Positions 18,139 through 28,571 are shown, counted from the stretch's first letter. The stretch is 46,610 bases of DNA from Clostridia bacterium (GCA_028698585.1 JAQVWG010000013.1:1-46610); one strand, 5' to 3'. A program made the numbers and translations. The notes: generated by a model from the letters alone, not told the origin.

Positions 18139-21100
18139 TTAAGTCCTCCTGTCCGTTCCGAACACGTGCTTGGACATGTTCTCCCTAGTATATACCTTGC
18201 ACCTGTTCTTGCCATGATTCTTGGCAAAATACATTGCAGAATCCGCACGAGATACGAGCGTTTCGTATGTCAAACTTTCCCTGTTGTGAGATGCTATGCC
18301 TATGCTAACACCCACTGTAACTATACCTATGCCCTTGACGGCGAACTTGCCAGCCCTCTTGATAATTGCCTGTGCGAGTAGTTTAGCATCTTCTTCGCTA
18401 CTGTTGGGCATGAAAATAAGAAACTCATCGCCACCCACTCTGGCAACTATGTCACTAGTCTTGGACAAACTAACCATTATCGAAGAGAACTTCTTGATAA
18501 CTTCGTCACCGGCAACATGACCGTATTGAGCGTTTATACTATGGAAGTCGTCTAGGTCCATCATCATGCACATATTGCTGTCCTTGCCGTCTTGTGCTAA
18601 TATCTCGCTTACCTTTTCCTTAACATAGCGCTTATTATATAGTCTTGTCAATGGATCGAGGTTAACCTCTTGTTTAAGGTTAAGCAAAAACTCTTTTTCT
18701 TCGTGAATACTCTCAATTTTGCCAATAATATGCTTTACCTGTCCTCGACTGTCGCATACGGGAGAATATACGCACTTGCACCAGATATATTCATCGCCAA
18801 AATATTTATTGCGACATTCATAACGTCCCGAAACGCCACCTATGGTGTCAATGCACATTTGTAACTTAGCCTTCCATTCATCCACATCCTCGGGGTACAT
18901 ATAGGTAGATTTACGAATATATTGAAGATAATCCTTAATTACTATCTCTTTATTGTCTCTTCGCTTCAAAAAAGTCATTGTATCGCTCGCAACATCAAGG
19001 TCGAAAATTACCTCATCTATGGCTTTTTCTATAGCCTTATATCTCTCGCGCATATCTCTCTGTTCTTGTTCTTGCAGAGTTTTTTCCGTTATATCATTAA
19101 TAGCAAGCAGTAGCAATTTATCTCCATCATCGCTATAACCGAAAGACATATCGGTTACTTCTGCATACACTATCTGTCCGTTTGGCTTATAAAATCTCGC
19201 ATTATACTCGGCACGCTCAATTTGGCCCGACTTGAGATTCTCGTATGAGTTGGCTATCAAAGGAATGTCATCAGCATATACGAACGAACGCCACTGCGAA
19301 TTAAGTAATTCCTCTGCAGACCTGCCCAGAATCCTACACGTAGCGTCATTTAATTCATACACATTATTGAGCTCAATACTCCATATACTTAGTCCTAATG
19401 ACACCAGATTGAACACTGTCTTGAATCGCTCTTTGTCCTTGATAATGCTACTGCGGATACGCATATCCTTCTGTAAATTAATATCAACATCATTGATGGA
19501 TAACTTCTCCACGTCTACCAGCCGCTGTTGCGCCTTAACAGCCATTTCTTGGGTGTACTTGCCTGTGTCCTCCTTAGTCATTGGTTTGGCAAAATAATAA
19601 CCTTGACCGTCGTCACATCCACATTCGCGCAAGAACCCGAATTGTTCTTGGGTCTCTATGCCCTCTGCTACCGTTCGCAGACCTAAGTCCTTGGCTAGTG
19701 CTATAACAGAGCGAATGATAGCCTTACTCTTGGCACTAGCAGATGTAACGGATAAGAACTCCTTGTCTAGTTTGACCACGTCGAAATTGGAGTCTTTGAG
19801 CATGTTAAGCGAGGAATACCCACTACCAAAGTCATCTATAGCAACGGTAAAGCCTGCATAGTGTAGTTTACTGATGGCATTTTCCATCATCTCTTTATCG
19901 CCGAAGAATATAGTCTCGGTGAACTCAATCTCAATATTACCCGTGTCTATGCCTCTCTCCTTGCAGATATTGGTCAGTTTACTTACGAATTGATTATCCA
20001 GTAGCGCAACACGGGAAAAGTTGATAGACACTGTTTTAGGCACTCCACCACTAAATATTTGATTTAATATATCATCGCACACTTGCTCAAAAATCATTAA
20101 ATCCAGCGTTCCTATTACACCTATTTTTTCACACAGGGGGACGAATGCGTTGGCGCCCAGTACACTGCCATCCTTTTGCACCCACCTTACCAGCGCCTCA
20201 TATCCGGTTACCTCACCGGTAATAAAACTGACTTTTGGCTGATAATAGGGAATGAACTCCCTCTTGTTAATAGCATCAATCAATCGTGCCGTGGACTTGG
20301 TGGTCTCTATCTCTTGTTGATGAAAACTCTCATCATATATGGCAATATTATTATCACGATTGCCTTTGAGCGTCCTCTTGGCTACCAGCGCCCTGTCTAT
20401 GTAAAGTGCTAGAGAAAGGTTGGGATTGTTAATCTCACATATCCCGAATGTCAGGAGAAGGGCCTCTAGTGGGCGCGCATTACAGATGGCATCACTGAAC
20501 ACCTTGAGGTTATCGACTAGATTAGACATAGACAAGTTCTCTGCTAGAATTACGAAATGATCTGCCTCCAGTCTAGCACCTATCTCATAATTGTCCTTAT
20601 ACAGTGTGATGGCTCGTGCGCATTCTATAAGCAGTTTATCACCCTCGTCGTATCCGCGAACAGAGTTAAAGTGCTCGAACTTGTTGATATCGAAGTCGAC
20701 GACAAAAAATCGCCTTGCACTTGCTACATTTAAGATTTTCCTAGCTTTTTTCTCGAATCCGGCACGATTATACAGTCCTGTCAGCGTGTCAAAATATAGT
20801 AGTTTTTCCACTCTCTTACGCATGTCCATATTGATAATAACGGCAACGAAGAGAATTAATGCTGCAGTAGCGAATATAAATACAATAATTAAATTGTGAT
20901 AATCACTTAATGATAGAGATAGAGTGGGCAACAAATTGACAGACAGAATAGTAGAATTATATAAATATGTAAATATGGTATATGGATACGGGTCAACGGT
21001 GGTCAATGACATCATGTATATCAATACGCATAGTATTGATAGTACACCCCTCGTTATACCATAAACCAATCTCCTCTTATACATACTCCCCCACAAGATG

Positions 21101-21162
21101 TGATAATCGGTTATCCGTTGAATTGATAACTGTAAGTATAATAATAACATACCAATCACCAT
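18139..21162 (-). CDS. Membrane cyclic-di-GMP protein: GGDEF(degenerate)-EAL-PAS-PAS-GGDEF
   Basis: Up to 1007 residues. Two membrane helices lie near 35-55 and 92-113. A GGDEF-fold domain follows (about 123-275) in which the signature is EADHF, so it should not make cyclic-di-GMP. The EAL domain (about 290-535) keeps its catalytic set: YEALVRW, SINFS, IEFTET, AIDDFGSGYSSL, VVKLDKEF, AEGIET, GQGYYFAKP, so c-di-GMP hydrolysis is expected. Two PAS domains (about 575-690 and 700-825) precede an intact C-terminal GGDEF (RVGGDEF); the inhibitory-site RxxD is KTSD. The start is uncertain: ATG 21162 overlaps the promoter at 21141-21170; ATG 21150 has a weak GGTG site; ATG 21084 (MYKRRLVYG) follows GGGGGAG too closely but gives a normal membrane-protein N-terminus. 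Monocistronic. Confidence 0.9.
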   Translation of the reverse strand: MVIGMLLLYLQLSIQRITDYHILWGSMYKRRLVYGITRGVLSILCVLIYMMSLTTVDPYPYTIFTYLYNSTILSVNLLPTLSLSLSDYHNLIIVFIFATAALILFVAVIINMDMRKRVEKLLYFDTLTGLYNRAGFEKKARKILNVASARRFFVVDFDINKFEHFNSVRGYDEGDKLLIECARAITLYKDNYEIGARLEADHFVILAENLSMSNLVDNLKVFSDAICNARPLEALLLTFGICEINNPNLSLALYIDRALVAKRTLKGNRDNNIAIYDESFHQQEIETTKSTARLIDAINKREFIPYYQPKVSFITGEVTGYEALVRWVQKDGSVLGANAFVPLCEKIGVIGTLDLMIFEQVCDDILNQIFSGGVPKTVSINFSRVALLDNQFVSKLTNICKERGIDTGNIEIEFTETIFFGDKEMMENAISKLHYAGFTVAIDDFGSGYSSLNMLKDSNFDVVKLDKEFLSVTSASAKSKAIIRSVIALAKDLGLRTVAEGIETQEQFGFLRECGCDDGQGYYFAKPMTKEDTGKYTQEMAVKAQQRLVDVEKLSINDVDINLQKDMRIRSSIIKDKERFKTVFNLVSLGLSIWSIELNNVYELNDATCRILGRSAEELLNSQWRSFVYADDIPLIANSYENLKSGQIERAEYNARFYKPNGQIVYAEVTDMSFGYSDDGDKLLLLAINDITEKTLQEQEQRDMRERYKAIEKAIDEVIFDLDVASDTMTFLKRRDNKEIVIKDYLQYIRKSTYMYPEDVDEWKAKLQMCIDTIGGVSGRYECRNKYFGDEYIWCKCVYSPVCDSRGQVKHIIGKIESIHEEKEFLLNLKQEVNLDPLTRLYNKRYVKEKVSEILAQDGKDSNMCMMMDLDDFHSINAQYGHVAGDEVIKKFSSIMVSLSKTSDIVARVGGDEFLIFMPNSSEEDAKLLAQAIIKRAGKFAVKGIGIVTVGVSIGIASHNRESLTYETLVSRADSAMYFAKNHGKNRCKVYTRENMSKHVFGTDRRT

Positions 21163-21170
21163 TAAGTCAA
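21141..21170 (-). promoter_or_regulatory. Promoter of the GGDEF/EAL gene
   Basis: Minus-strand TTGACT (21170-21165), an 18-base spacer and TATTAT (21146-21141) with a TG extended -10. Its position argues that translation starts downstream of 21162. Confidence 0.65.
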
Positions 21171-21190
21171 TGTTTATGCAAAAAATAGCA

Positions 21191-21219
21191 CAAAAAGGGG
21201 GTATTGTTATATCCCCCTT
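21191..21219 (-). terminator. Terminator of the lysine-fermentation operon
   Basis: On the minus strand AAGGGGG, an 11-base loop and CCCCCTT are followed by TTT. It is 59 bases after the atoA stop. Confidence 0.85.
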
Positions 21220-21277
21220 AATATCTGCGATTATGTGATGTCTAATATATCATTATCTAATTATGCTATCTATTGAG

Positions 21278-21922
21278 TTAGAACGTAGCAACAGTGTTGG
21301 GAATAATCAAGTGGGCATCTGTTTTGGCTACAACTTCTTCAATGGTGGTGTCCTTATTTATTTCCTTGAGCAGTAGTCCTTCACTAGTGCACTCAATTAC
21401 TGCCAACTCAGTAATAATCATTTTGACTTTTTTGTACGCTGTTAGTGGGAGAGTGCATTGCTTAAGAATCTTGGGCGAATCCTTGGCTGTATGAGTGGTT
21501 ACTACTATAACCTTCTTGGCGCCTGCAACCAGATCCATTGCTCCACCCATTCCGGGCACGAGTTTATTAGGTATAATGTGGCTTGCAAGACTACCTTGTT
21601 CATCAACTTGGAGTGCACCTAGGAATGTCACATCCACATGTCCCCCGCGAATAATGCCGAACGATGTAGCAGTATCAAAAAACACTGCACCCTTATTGAC
21701 CGTTACATGTGTTGCACCTGCGTTGACGATATTCTTGTCTTTTTGGTGTTCCTCAGCCAATTTACCCATACCGAGAATGCCATTCTCCGATTGGAGTACA
21801 ATATCAATATCGGGACTTATGTAGTCGGCAATTAGTGTGGGCATACCAATGCCTAAGTTGACAACATCACCGTCTTGTATCTCTTTAGCTGCTCTGCGTG
21901 CAATTATTTCTTTAGCGTCCAT
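21278..21922 (-). CDS. atoA: Butyrate-acetoacetate CoA-transferase, beta subunit
   Basis: Second subunit of the enzyme that moves CoA from butyryl-CoA to acetoacetate, the product of Kce, giving acetoacetyl-CoA plus butyrate. 214 residues, the usual length of a class I CoA-transferase B subunit. The catalytic Glu is in QSENGILGMG (about residue 45); NLGIGMPTLIADY and PGMGGAMDL are family motifs. The start ATG 21922 overlaps the atoD stop by one base, so the two are translationally coupled. Last gene of the operon. Confidence 0.92.
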   Translation of the reverse strand: MDAKEIIARRAAKEIQDGDVVNLGIGMPTLIADYISPDIDIVLQSENGILGMGKLAEEHQKDKNIVNAGATHVTVNKGAVFFDTATSFGIIRGGHVDVTFLGALQVDEQGSLASHIIPNKLVPGMGGAMDLVAGAKKVIVVTTHTAKDSPKILKQCTLPLTAYKKVKMIITELAVIECTSEGLLLKEINKDTTIEEVVAKTDAHLIIPNTVATF

Positions 21923-22584
21923 TAGTCGTTACCCCCTGCTACTACTATGTAGTCCACGAATATACCCGGTGTCATTACGTATTCTGGCTCAAGTTCACCC
22001 ACTTCTACCAGTTTCTCCGCCTCTACTATGACTATCTTACATGCAGTGGCTATGATTGAGTTGAAATTGCGTGTTGTCCCTCGGTGGAATATGTTGCCGG
22101 CCTTATCCACTATACTGCCGTGTAATATGGCAACATCTCCAAAGAGTGGTTTCTCAAGTAAATAATCCTTACCGTCTACGTTGATTATTTGCTTGTCCAG
22201 TGCAACGTCGGTCCCTATGCCTGTCGGTGTCAATACTCCACCCAGCCCGTGTCCAGCCGACCTTATGCGTTCGATAAGTGTTCCCTGTGGGACTAGGTCA
22301 ACCTGCATTTCGCCCGTGCTCATAAGCCTACCCGTCTCAGGATTGGTGCCAATATGAGAGGTAATAACTCTCTTAACCTGTCTGGTGGCTATGAGTTTAC
22401 TTACTCCTGTGCCTACAAGTCCGGTATCGTTGCCAATAATCGTAAGATTCTTAACTCCCTTGGCTACCATACCGTCAATAATGGTCTCGGCAGCACCGCA
22501 TGACAAGAATCCGCCGTACATAACCACTGCGTCGTCATTGATAAACTCTAACGCTTTATCAAGTGATATAACCTTGTTTTTCAA
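21922..22584 (-). CDS. atoD: Butyrate-acetoacetate CoA-transferase, alpha subunit
   Basis: Partner of atoA. The class I A-subunit motifs are VMYGGFLSCGAAETII (glycine loop, about residue 25), TIIGNDTG and PLFGDVAILHGS. The start is best placed at TTG 22584 ((M)KNKVISLDKALEF), which sits 8 bases after GGAGG and gives the usual N-terminus; the frame is open five codons further to TTG 22599, but that overlaps the ribosome-binding site. It follows kamE by about 120 bases on the same transcript. Confidence 0.92.
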   Translation of the reverse strand: MKNKVISLDKALEFINDDAVVMYGGFLSCGAAETIIDGMVAKGVKNLTIIGNDTGLVGTGVSKLIATRQVKRVITSHIGTNPETGRLMSTGEMQVDLVPQGTLIERIRSAGHGLGGVLTPTGIGTDVALDKQIINVDGKDYLLEKPLFGDVAILHGSIVDKAGNIFHRGTTRNFNSIIATACKIVIVEAEKLVEVGELEPEYVMTPGIFVDYIVVAGGND

Positions 22585-22707
22585 ATGTTCATCCTCCAAA
22601 TAGTATTAGTTGGGTTCATTTATATGTTTAACTGTAATATCTATCTTAATAGTTTATCGGTGCTAGGCAATAGATGTGCGCTGTTGTGCCTATAGATGAT
22701 TAATGAA

Positions 22708-23496
22708 TTACACCAACTTGCGCTCTACCATCTCTTGCACGGCGAATGATATGACATCATCTGCGTATTTTCCCACACCGAATCCTGCGTCGTAGCCCAG
22801 TTCCTTGGCTAGTTCATGCGTTATGCGTGCACCACCACAGATGAGTACCACCTTACTGCGCAGTCCGTCTGCCTCTAATAACTCAACTAGATTGGTTAGG
22901 TTGGCTATGTGTATATCCTTCTGCGTAACTGTCTGTGATACCAGTAATATGTCTGCATTTACTTTTTTGGCGAACTCAATGAAGTCTGCGTTGTCTACTT
23001 GACTACCCAGATTGTATGTCGTTACCATATCATATCTCTCTAGTCCGTAGTGCCCAGCAAATCCTTTACGATTAAGAATAGCGTCTATACCGACAGTATG
23101 TGCATCCGTACCCGTGCTTGCGCCGACTACCACTACTTTGCGACCTATGTTATCCTCAATATACTTATTGGTCTCATCCATAGTCATAGTCGTACTCTCT
23201 ACATCGTTAACTGTGATAGCATTATAGTCAATAGTGTGTGCACACGAGCCATACACTACAAAAAACGTAAAACCTTCATCCAGTCGTTGTGATAGTGCCA
23301 CGTTGGGTTCTATTAAACCCATTTTCTTGGCATATAGTCGTGCTGTCTCGGTGGCCTTGGCGTTACACGTAATGGGTAAGGTAAAGGATATCTGCACTTT
23401 GGCGTCATTCATAGTGTCGCCATAGGGACACAGTTTAGATAGATTAAGCGTAAGGTCTGTCGAACTTTTCTTGGTACTGTATAATCCGCTGCTCAT
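22708..23496 (-). CDS. kamE: Lysine 5,6-aminomutase, beta (B12-binding) subunit
   Basis: With KamD it moves the terminal amino group of beta-lysine from C6 to C5, using adenosylcobalamin and PLP, giving 3,5-diaminohexanoate. 262 residues. The base-off B12 motif DxHxxG is GTDAHTVGIDAI near residue 132, with the cobalt-ligand His; 11 residues later the Lys in NRKG matches the known PLP-binding lysine of this subunit. LGSQV and CGGARI belong to the Rossmann B12 domain. ATG 23496 follows GGAGGG and overlaps the kamD stop by 4 bases. Confidence 0.95.
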   Translation of the reverse strand: MSSGLYSTKKSSTDLTLNLSKLCPYGDTMNDAKVQISFTLPITCNAKATETARLYAKKMGLIEPNVALSQRLDEGFTFFVVYGSCAHTIDYNAITVNDVESTTMTMDETNKYIEDNIGRKVVVVGASTGTDAHTVGIDAILNRKGFAGHYGLERYDMVTTYNLGSQVDNADFIEFAKKVNADILLVSQTVTQKDIHIANLTNLVELLEADGLRSKVVLICGGARITHELAKELGYDAGFGVGKYADDVISFAVQEMVERKLV

Positions 23497-25061
23497 GATT
23501 GTTGCCCTCCCTGTGTGAATATCGAGATAAATGGGTTAAAATAAGTGGTTGCCTTAACGAACACTCCATTCAATCCTTTGCCACCGTCCTGAGGGCGTTT
23601 AATGGAAGCAAAAGTACCCTTCTCTAGTGTATTAAATAACCCGTCCCGTTCAATCTCTTTAAGTAAATCGTGCGCTTTATTGAGTACGTAGTTGGCACGG
23701 GTCTTGATTATACCGTTATCCTTGAACAATATCTCATCGCCTAGGTCCGCCATGGTGTTAAAAATGTATTGTGCATTCTCTATGGCTAAGGCTCTGTCCG
23801 ACATAAATGGCGTGTGTATTGCCTCGGTCATCATACCTAATAGGTGGATTTTTTGCCCGGTGATAATGGTGGTTGCGTTAAATAATGCGTCTTGTATATG
23901 TCCTCTAAAAATATTGCCTGTCATATATTTAGTCGGTGGCATATATTTAAGCGGTGCATTGGGGAAAATCTCTCTAGCCATTTGTGCTTGAGCCAGTTCG
24001 TATAGGAAGCCGTTCTTGATTGACGGGTCAATCTCGAATGCGTGTCCTAGTCCCATAAACTGCTCTTTGACACAGGCATTGAGTGCAAACTGTTCATTGA
24101 GGAATTGACTTGCAAGCACTGTGTGGGCTTCCTCTACTGCGTCTGCAGTGGTAAGATAGTTGTCCTCGCCAGTATTGATAATTACCTCGGCATAAGCGTT
24201 AATCAATCGGCTGAAATACTGGTCGACCATTGTCCTTTTCATATTGATATCTCTAAACAGTATCCCGTACAGCGCATCGTTTAACATCATATCCAGCCGT
24301 TCAAGCGCGCCCATGGCGGCTATCTCAGGCATACATAGGCCAGAACAGTAGTTGCATAATCTAATATATCTGTTTTGGCTCTGTCCTACTTCATCTAGCG
24401 CTTGGCGCATTAAACGAAAGTTCTCTTGAGTAGCGTATGTCCCACCGAATCCGTCAGTCGTAGCCCCGTATGGAACATAGTCTAGTAGGCTTTGACCAGT
24501 TGTGCGAATGACTGCTATGACATCTGCGCCCTGCTTGGCTGCCGCCTTGGCTTGAATGATGTCCTCATAAATATTGCCTGTTGCAACAATTAAATAGATA
24601 TAAGGGCCCTTTTTATCTCCATACTCGGATAGATACTGATTGCGTGTCGCCACATTATGCTTAACTACATTAGCCGTCTTGTTGGCAATTACCATAACTG
24701 CCCTATACACTTGTTCTACGTTGTGTGTGGGCGTCTTGGATAAATCAATCTCCCCTTTATCTATCGCCAGCGCAATCTGTTGTGGGGATAGATTATACTC
24801 TAAGATTGCATTTCCTAGACAATATGCTACGCCTTGGGACAATATGCCCTTGTTTTCTAGGTGTTCCACCACCACATTGGGCAGTGGGACATCCATTGCA
24901 TTGACGTCATCTATACCCATTAACCTACATATAGTACGTTCAACTGCAACTGTTGAGTGTAAATCAATATATTGTTGCACTTGTTGAGCTGTATTATGAG
25001 CGTATTGTCTACACTCTGCCACGGTTGTTATAGGAAGGTCAAGTTTGTTTATCATTATCAT
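23493..25061 (-). CDS. kamD: Lysine 5,6-aminomutase, alpha subunit
   Basis: Catalytic TIM-barrel subunit of the aminomutase. 522 residues, as in characterised enzymes (about 516). Recognised by whole-sequence resemblance: GPYIYLIVATGNIYEDIIQAKAAAKQGAD, IRTTGQSLLDYVPYG, NYCSGLCMPEIA, and MPPTKYMTGNIFRGH. Start ATG 25061 or the third-codon ATG 25055, after GAGGTATG. It lies between kamA (115-base gap) and kamE (4-base overlap). Cobalamin is damaged during turnover in this family; kamB/kamC nearby are the likely repair system. Confidence 0.95.
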   Translation of the reverse strand: MIMINKLDLPITTVAECRQYAHNTAQQVQQYIDLHSTVAVERTICRLMGIDDVNAMDVPLPNVVVEHLENKGILSQGVAYCLGNAILEYNLSPQQIALAIDKGEIDLSKTPTHNVEQVYRAVMVIANKTANVVKHNVATRNQYLSEYGDKKGPYIYLIVATGNIYEDIIQAKAAAKQGADVIAVIRTTGQSLLDYVPYGATTDGFGGTYATQENFRLMRQALDEVGQSQNRYIRLCNYCSGLCMPEIAAMGALERLDMMLNDALYGILFRDINMKRTMVDQYFSRLINAYAEVIINTGEDNYLTTADAVEEAHTVLASQFLNEQFALNACVKEQFMGLGHAFEIDPSIKNGFLYELAQAQMAREIFPNAPLKYMPPTKYMTGNIFRGHIQDALFNATTIITGQKIHLLGMMTEAIHTPFMSDRALAIENAQYIFNTMADLGDEILFKDNGIIKTRANYVLNKAHDLLKEIERDGLFNTLEKGTFASIKRPQDGGKGLNGVFVKATTYFNPFISIFTQGGQQS

Positions 25062-25176
25062 ACCTCAATTGCACATAACGCTCGTTACTGCTGTTAGGGT
25101 GCAAAAAAATCTAATAGTCATTATGTACTACCTTATATCTCAACGCGTGATAGTACTCTATTGTATAATCGTTATA

Positions 25177-26415
25177 TTACTGGTGTCTTTTGTTACGTTC
25201 TAGTCCCTCTGGCTCTAGTGATAGTTTCTTGCCCTTGAGTAGTCCCATAACTCCTGTTGGCGCAGTTCTCCCCTGCTCGCACTTACATTCTGGTGAAACG
25301 TAGTTGGTCGGCTGGGTGTAGGTGGTGATAACTCCCTCGAAGTTGCGCAACACTACCTTTTCGGGACTCTGTGAGATAATGTAGTTGGGAGATACCGGTA
25401 TCTTGCCACCACCACCAGGTGCATCTACTACAAAAGTAGGTACTGCGTAGCCTGAAGTGTGTCCTCTTAGTCCCTCAATTATCTCTATGCCCTTACTGAT
25501 GGGTGTACGGAAGTGCTCTAACCCTTGGGATAGGTCGCATTGGTAGATATAGTATGGGCGCACCCTTATCTTGACTAGTTCGTGTACCAGTTTTTTCATA
25601 ATGCACACACTGTCATTAATGCCCGCTAGAAGTACACTTTGGTTGCCTAGCGGTATGCCTGCATTTGCAAGCATTTCACACGCTTGCTTACTCTCTTGAG
25701 TAATCTCTTGAGGGTGATTGAAGTGTGTGTTGAGCCAAATCGGGTGATATTTCTTGAGCATATTGCACAACTCTAGGGTAATTCTCTGTGGGCAAACTAC
25801 AGGTGTGCGAGTTCCTAATCTAATAATCTCGACGTGTTCTATTGCTCTTAACCTAGATATAATACTCTCTAGTCTGTCATCAGACAACATTAGACAGTCA
25901 CCACCGGACAGTAATACGTCTCTCACCTCAGTATGATTGGCTATATAGTCAATACAGGCGTCTATCTGAGCAGGTGGACAACTGCTGTCTGTCTGCCCTG
26001 CGAATCGTCTGCGTGTGCAGTGTCTGCAATACATAGAACACTTGTCTGTAACAAGGAAAAGTACTCTGTCAGGATATCTATGCGTTAATCCCTTTACGGG
26101 GCTGTCCGTGTCCTCGTGCAGGGGGTCTAATAGGTCGGCAGGACAGGTGTGTAACTCACTTATCGTGGGTACGCACTGTTTTCTTATTGGATCCATTGGA
26201 TTATCAAGGTCAATTAATGACAGATAATAGGGTGTAATTGCCATGCGAAGTGTCGATAGGCACTTTTCCACGCCCACTTGTTCCTGCTCTGTTAGTTTTA
26301 CATACTTCTGTAAGTCTGCAAGTGTCTCTATGCGATTGCTTGTCTGCCAGTGCCAGTCATTCCACTGTTGGTCTGGAACGTTGACAAACAATCCGTTCTC
26401 TCTGCTACTTCTCAT
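25177..26415 (-). CDS. kamA: Lysine 2,3-aminomutase (radical SAM)
   Basis: First step of the pathway: L-lysine to L-beta-lysine with S-adenosylmethionine, PLP and a [4Fe-4S] cluster. 412 residues (Clostridium enzyme 416). The radical SAM motif is CSMYCRHC followed by TRRRFAG near residue 130; [10 protein letters not shown] is the SAM-binding stretch; the PLP lysine lies in [10 protein letters not shown] near residue 335; a C-terminal CKCEQGRT probably supplies zinc ligands. ATG 26415 follows AAGGAGTTATACA. Confidence 0.96.
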   Translation of the reverse strand: MRSSRENGLFVNVPDQQWNDWHWQTSNRIETLADLQKYVKLTEQEQVGVEKCLSTLRMAITPYYLSLIDLDNPMDPIRKQCVPTISELHTCPADLLDPLHEDTDSPVKGLTHRYPDRVLFLVTDKCSMYCRHCTRRRFAGQTDSSCPPAQIDACIDYIANHTEVRDVLLSGGDCLMLSDDRLESIISRLRAIEHVEIIRLGTRTPVVCPQRITLELCNMLKKYHPIWLNTHFNHPQEITQESKQACEMLANAGIPLGNQSVLLAGINDSVCIMKKLVHELVKIRVRPYYIYQCDLSQGLEHFRTPISKGIEIIEGLRGHTSGYAVPTFVVDAPGGGGKIPVSPNYIISQSPEKVVLRNFEGVITTYTQPTNYVSPECKCEQGRTAPTGVMGLLKGKKLSLEPEGLERNKRHQ

Positions 26416-26493
26416 TGTATAACTCCTTACTAATTATAGTGTGATATGTTGACTTATTGTATCTACTGTTAATCAACAACTAACGGCCGTCCG

Positions 26494-27537
26494 TTAAATA
26501 TATTTCTCTTGGAACAGTTTGCGAATACCGGGGGACTCCCTCAGCACGTTAAGTGTAATCTCGGCGTGATTCTTAGTATATCCATTACCTATAATCATAT
26601 TGACGTCCTTGCCTACACCCTCTGCGCCCAGCGCTGCACGAGTAAAAGACGTTGCCATTGAGAAGAAGTAAACAATACCGCCATCTCTAACCGGCAGAAT
26701 GCTTGCCATCTCGGTGCCCTGAACATTCACACAGTTTACTGCTACATCATACTCACAACCATTGTTGGCCTCGAGCGACTTCTCTAACACTTCGACAGGT
26801 TGGTCTGCGCTTGCTAGTATGCACGAGTCTACTACACCCAGTTCCATAAGTGTGTCTGCATAGGCTTGTTTTCTTACTACTCCCACAACTCTGCCGTTCT
26901 TACCAGCCTTCTTCTTGGCTTCGTAGCATACCAGTATGCCACTCTTACCACCAGCACCCAGTACCAGTACCGAATCTCCTTCTTTAACCAGATTCCTAGT
27001 CTGTGCAGGAGCACCAGCTACATCAAGTGCTGCCAGTGCCAGTTGCTCGGTCATATCACTAGGGAGTTTAGCATAAATGCCACTTTCGAAAATAACTGCC
27101 TTGGCTGTAACGTCTACACGGTCGATATTGATGTGTATCTTATCAATACTCTTGATACAGAGTGGTGTTAACGATAGACTGACAAGACTCGCTATCTTAT
27201 CCCCCACTTCTAGGTCAATTTTGCCAACTAGGTCGCTACCTATGTGGGCAACTCTGCCAATAAACATACCACCAGAACCGGTAACGGGGTTCTGCATCTT
27301 ACCTCTTTGAGAAACAATTTCCATAATCTTAGCGGCAATCTTGCCTTCATCCATATTGGCTTCTTTCTTGAGTTGGGTAAATGATGCGCTGTCAATGTTA
27401 AGCGATATCACATCGCATACTATCTCATTGCTATATAATTGGTTGAATGAGTTGTTAATTCTCTGTGCTGTTTGGGGCATAACTCCCACAGGCTCTAATA
27501 CTCTGTGTGTACCATACTTGTTTCCTTTTAATTCCAT
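26494..27537 (-). CDS. kdd: L-erythro-3,5-diaminohexanoate dehydrogenase
   Basis: Oxidative deamination of 3,5-diaminohexanoate to 3-keto-5-aminohexanoate, releasing ammonia and NAD(P)H. 347 residues; begins KGNKYGTHRVLEP as in known Kdd proteins. The nucleotide-binding loop is VLGAGGKSGIL near residue 190 (variant of GxGxxG). ATG 27537 follows AGGAGAACTACA. Spacing in the operon is about 70 bases on each side. Confidence 0.93.
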   Translation of the reverse strand: MELKGNKYGTHRVLEPVGVMPQTAQRINNSFNQLYSNEIVCDVISLNIDSASFTQLKKEANMDEGKIAAKIMEIVSQRGKMQNPVTGSGGMFIGRVAHIGSDLVGKIDLEVGDKIASLVSLSLTPLCIKSIDKIHINIDRVDVTAKAVIFESGIYAKLPSDMTEQLALAALDVAGAPAQTRNLVKEGDSVLVLGAGGKSGILVCYEAKKKAGKNGRVVGVVRKQAYADTLMELGVVDSCILASADQPVEVLEKSLEANNGCEYDVAVNCVNVQGTEMASILPVRDGGIVYFFSMATSFTRAALGAEGVGKDVNMIIGNGYTKNHAEITLNVLRESPGIRKLFQEKYI

Positions 27538-27605
27538 TGTAGTTCTCCTATATACAATATTTTTGTTTGTTAATTGGGCGTTTATATATGATTAGTGCGT
27601 AGTCG

Positions 27606-28430
27606 TCACTTCTGGGCTAATCCCAGTATGCTTCTTGCCTCGCTGGGGGTTGCTATGGCTCTACCTAATTCGTTGGCTATGCGCACCACCTTACTCACCA
27701 TTTCGCCGTTACTGTTGGCCTTAACACCCTTACTAAGATAGATGTTATCCTCGAATCCCACTCTTACGTGTCCGCCGAGAATTATGCTCATTGTGGCCAT
27801 ATCAAATTGACATTTGCCTACACCGCTGACTGTGTATGTACTACCCTGCGGTAAGCTACCTATCATGAAAACTAGGTCTCTCGGTGTTCCTGCTATTCCG
27901 CCGTTGACTCCCATAACGAAGTTAAAGTGCATGGGCATATCTATTACACCTTTTTTGGCCAGTCTAATTGCCATATCTACCATGCCTTTATCGAACACCT
28001 CTAACTCTGGCTTGATGTTGAGGGGCTTCATGGCGTTGGCAAACTGAATAATGGTGTTCTCTGTGTTGACGAATATATCATCGCCACCAAAATTGCATGT
28101 ACCGCAATCAAGTGTTGCCATCTGTGGGCACAGTGTTATTGGTTGTAGTCTTTCCTCGTTGCTCATACCAACGGCTCCACCCGTGCTAGGCTGTATTATA
28201 ACATCTGGACACACACTCCATATCGCATCCATGCATTGCTTGAATCGTTGTTTACTCTGTGTGGGCGTTCCGTCATCCTCTCTTACGTGCAGGTGAATTA
28301 TACTGGCGCCTGCGTCGTATGCCGACTTGGCCTCACGCGCTATCTCATCTACTGTATAAGGCACTGCTATGTTGTGTTGTTTAGTAACCTCTGCGCCACA
28401 TATTGCAGCGGTTATAATAAGTTTTTCCAT
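27606..28430 (-). CDS. kce: 3-keto-5-aminohexanoate cleavage enzyme
   Basis: Zinc-dependent beta-keto acid cleavage enzyme: 3-keto-5-aminohexanoate plus acetyl-CoA gives 3-aminobutyryl-CoA plus acetoacetate. 274 residues, TIM barrel. Visible: IIHLHVREDDGTPTQ (zinc-binding His pair), QPSTGGAVGM, LDCGTCNFGGDDIFVN, PELEVFDKGM, and GGHVRVGFEDN with the last His. The start ATG 28430 follows AGAGGTAATATT. Confidence 0.95.
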   Translation of the reverse strand: MEKLIITAAICGAEVTKQHNIAVPYTVDEIAREAKSAYDAGASIIHLHVREDDGTPTQSKQRFKQCMDAIWSVCPDVIIQPSTGGAVGMSNEERLQPITLCPQMATLDCGTCNFGGDDIFVNTENTIIQFANAMKPLNIKPELEVFDKGMVDMAIRLAKKGVIDMPMHFNFVMGVNGGIAGTPRDLVFMIGSLPQGSTYTVSGVGKCQFDMATMSIILGGHVRVGFEDNIYLSKGVKANSNGEMVSKVVRIANELGRAIATPSEARSILGLAQK

Positions 28431-28571
28431 AATATTACCTCTTAATATTGATTGCCATATCTGTTATTATGACAACCTGTCTAATATATTGGTTGCTTGC
28501 AAAGATGATAGTTTATCATAGCCTGTTAGTCTTCTGTCAGGACTGATAGTAATCTGTGTTCAACATTACTG

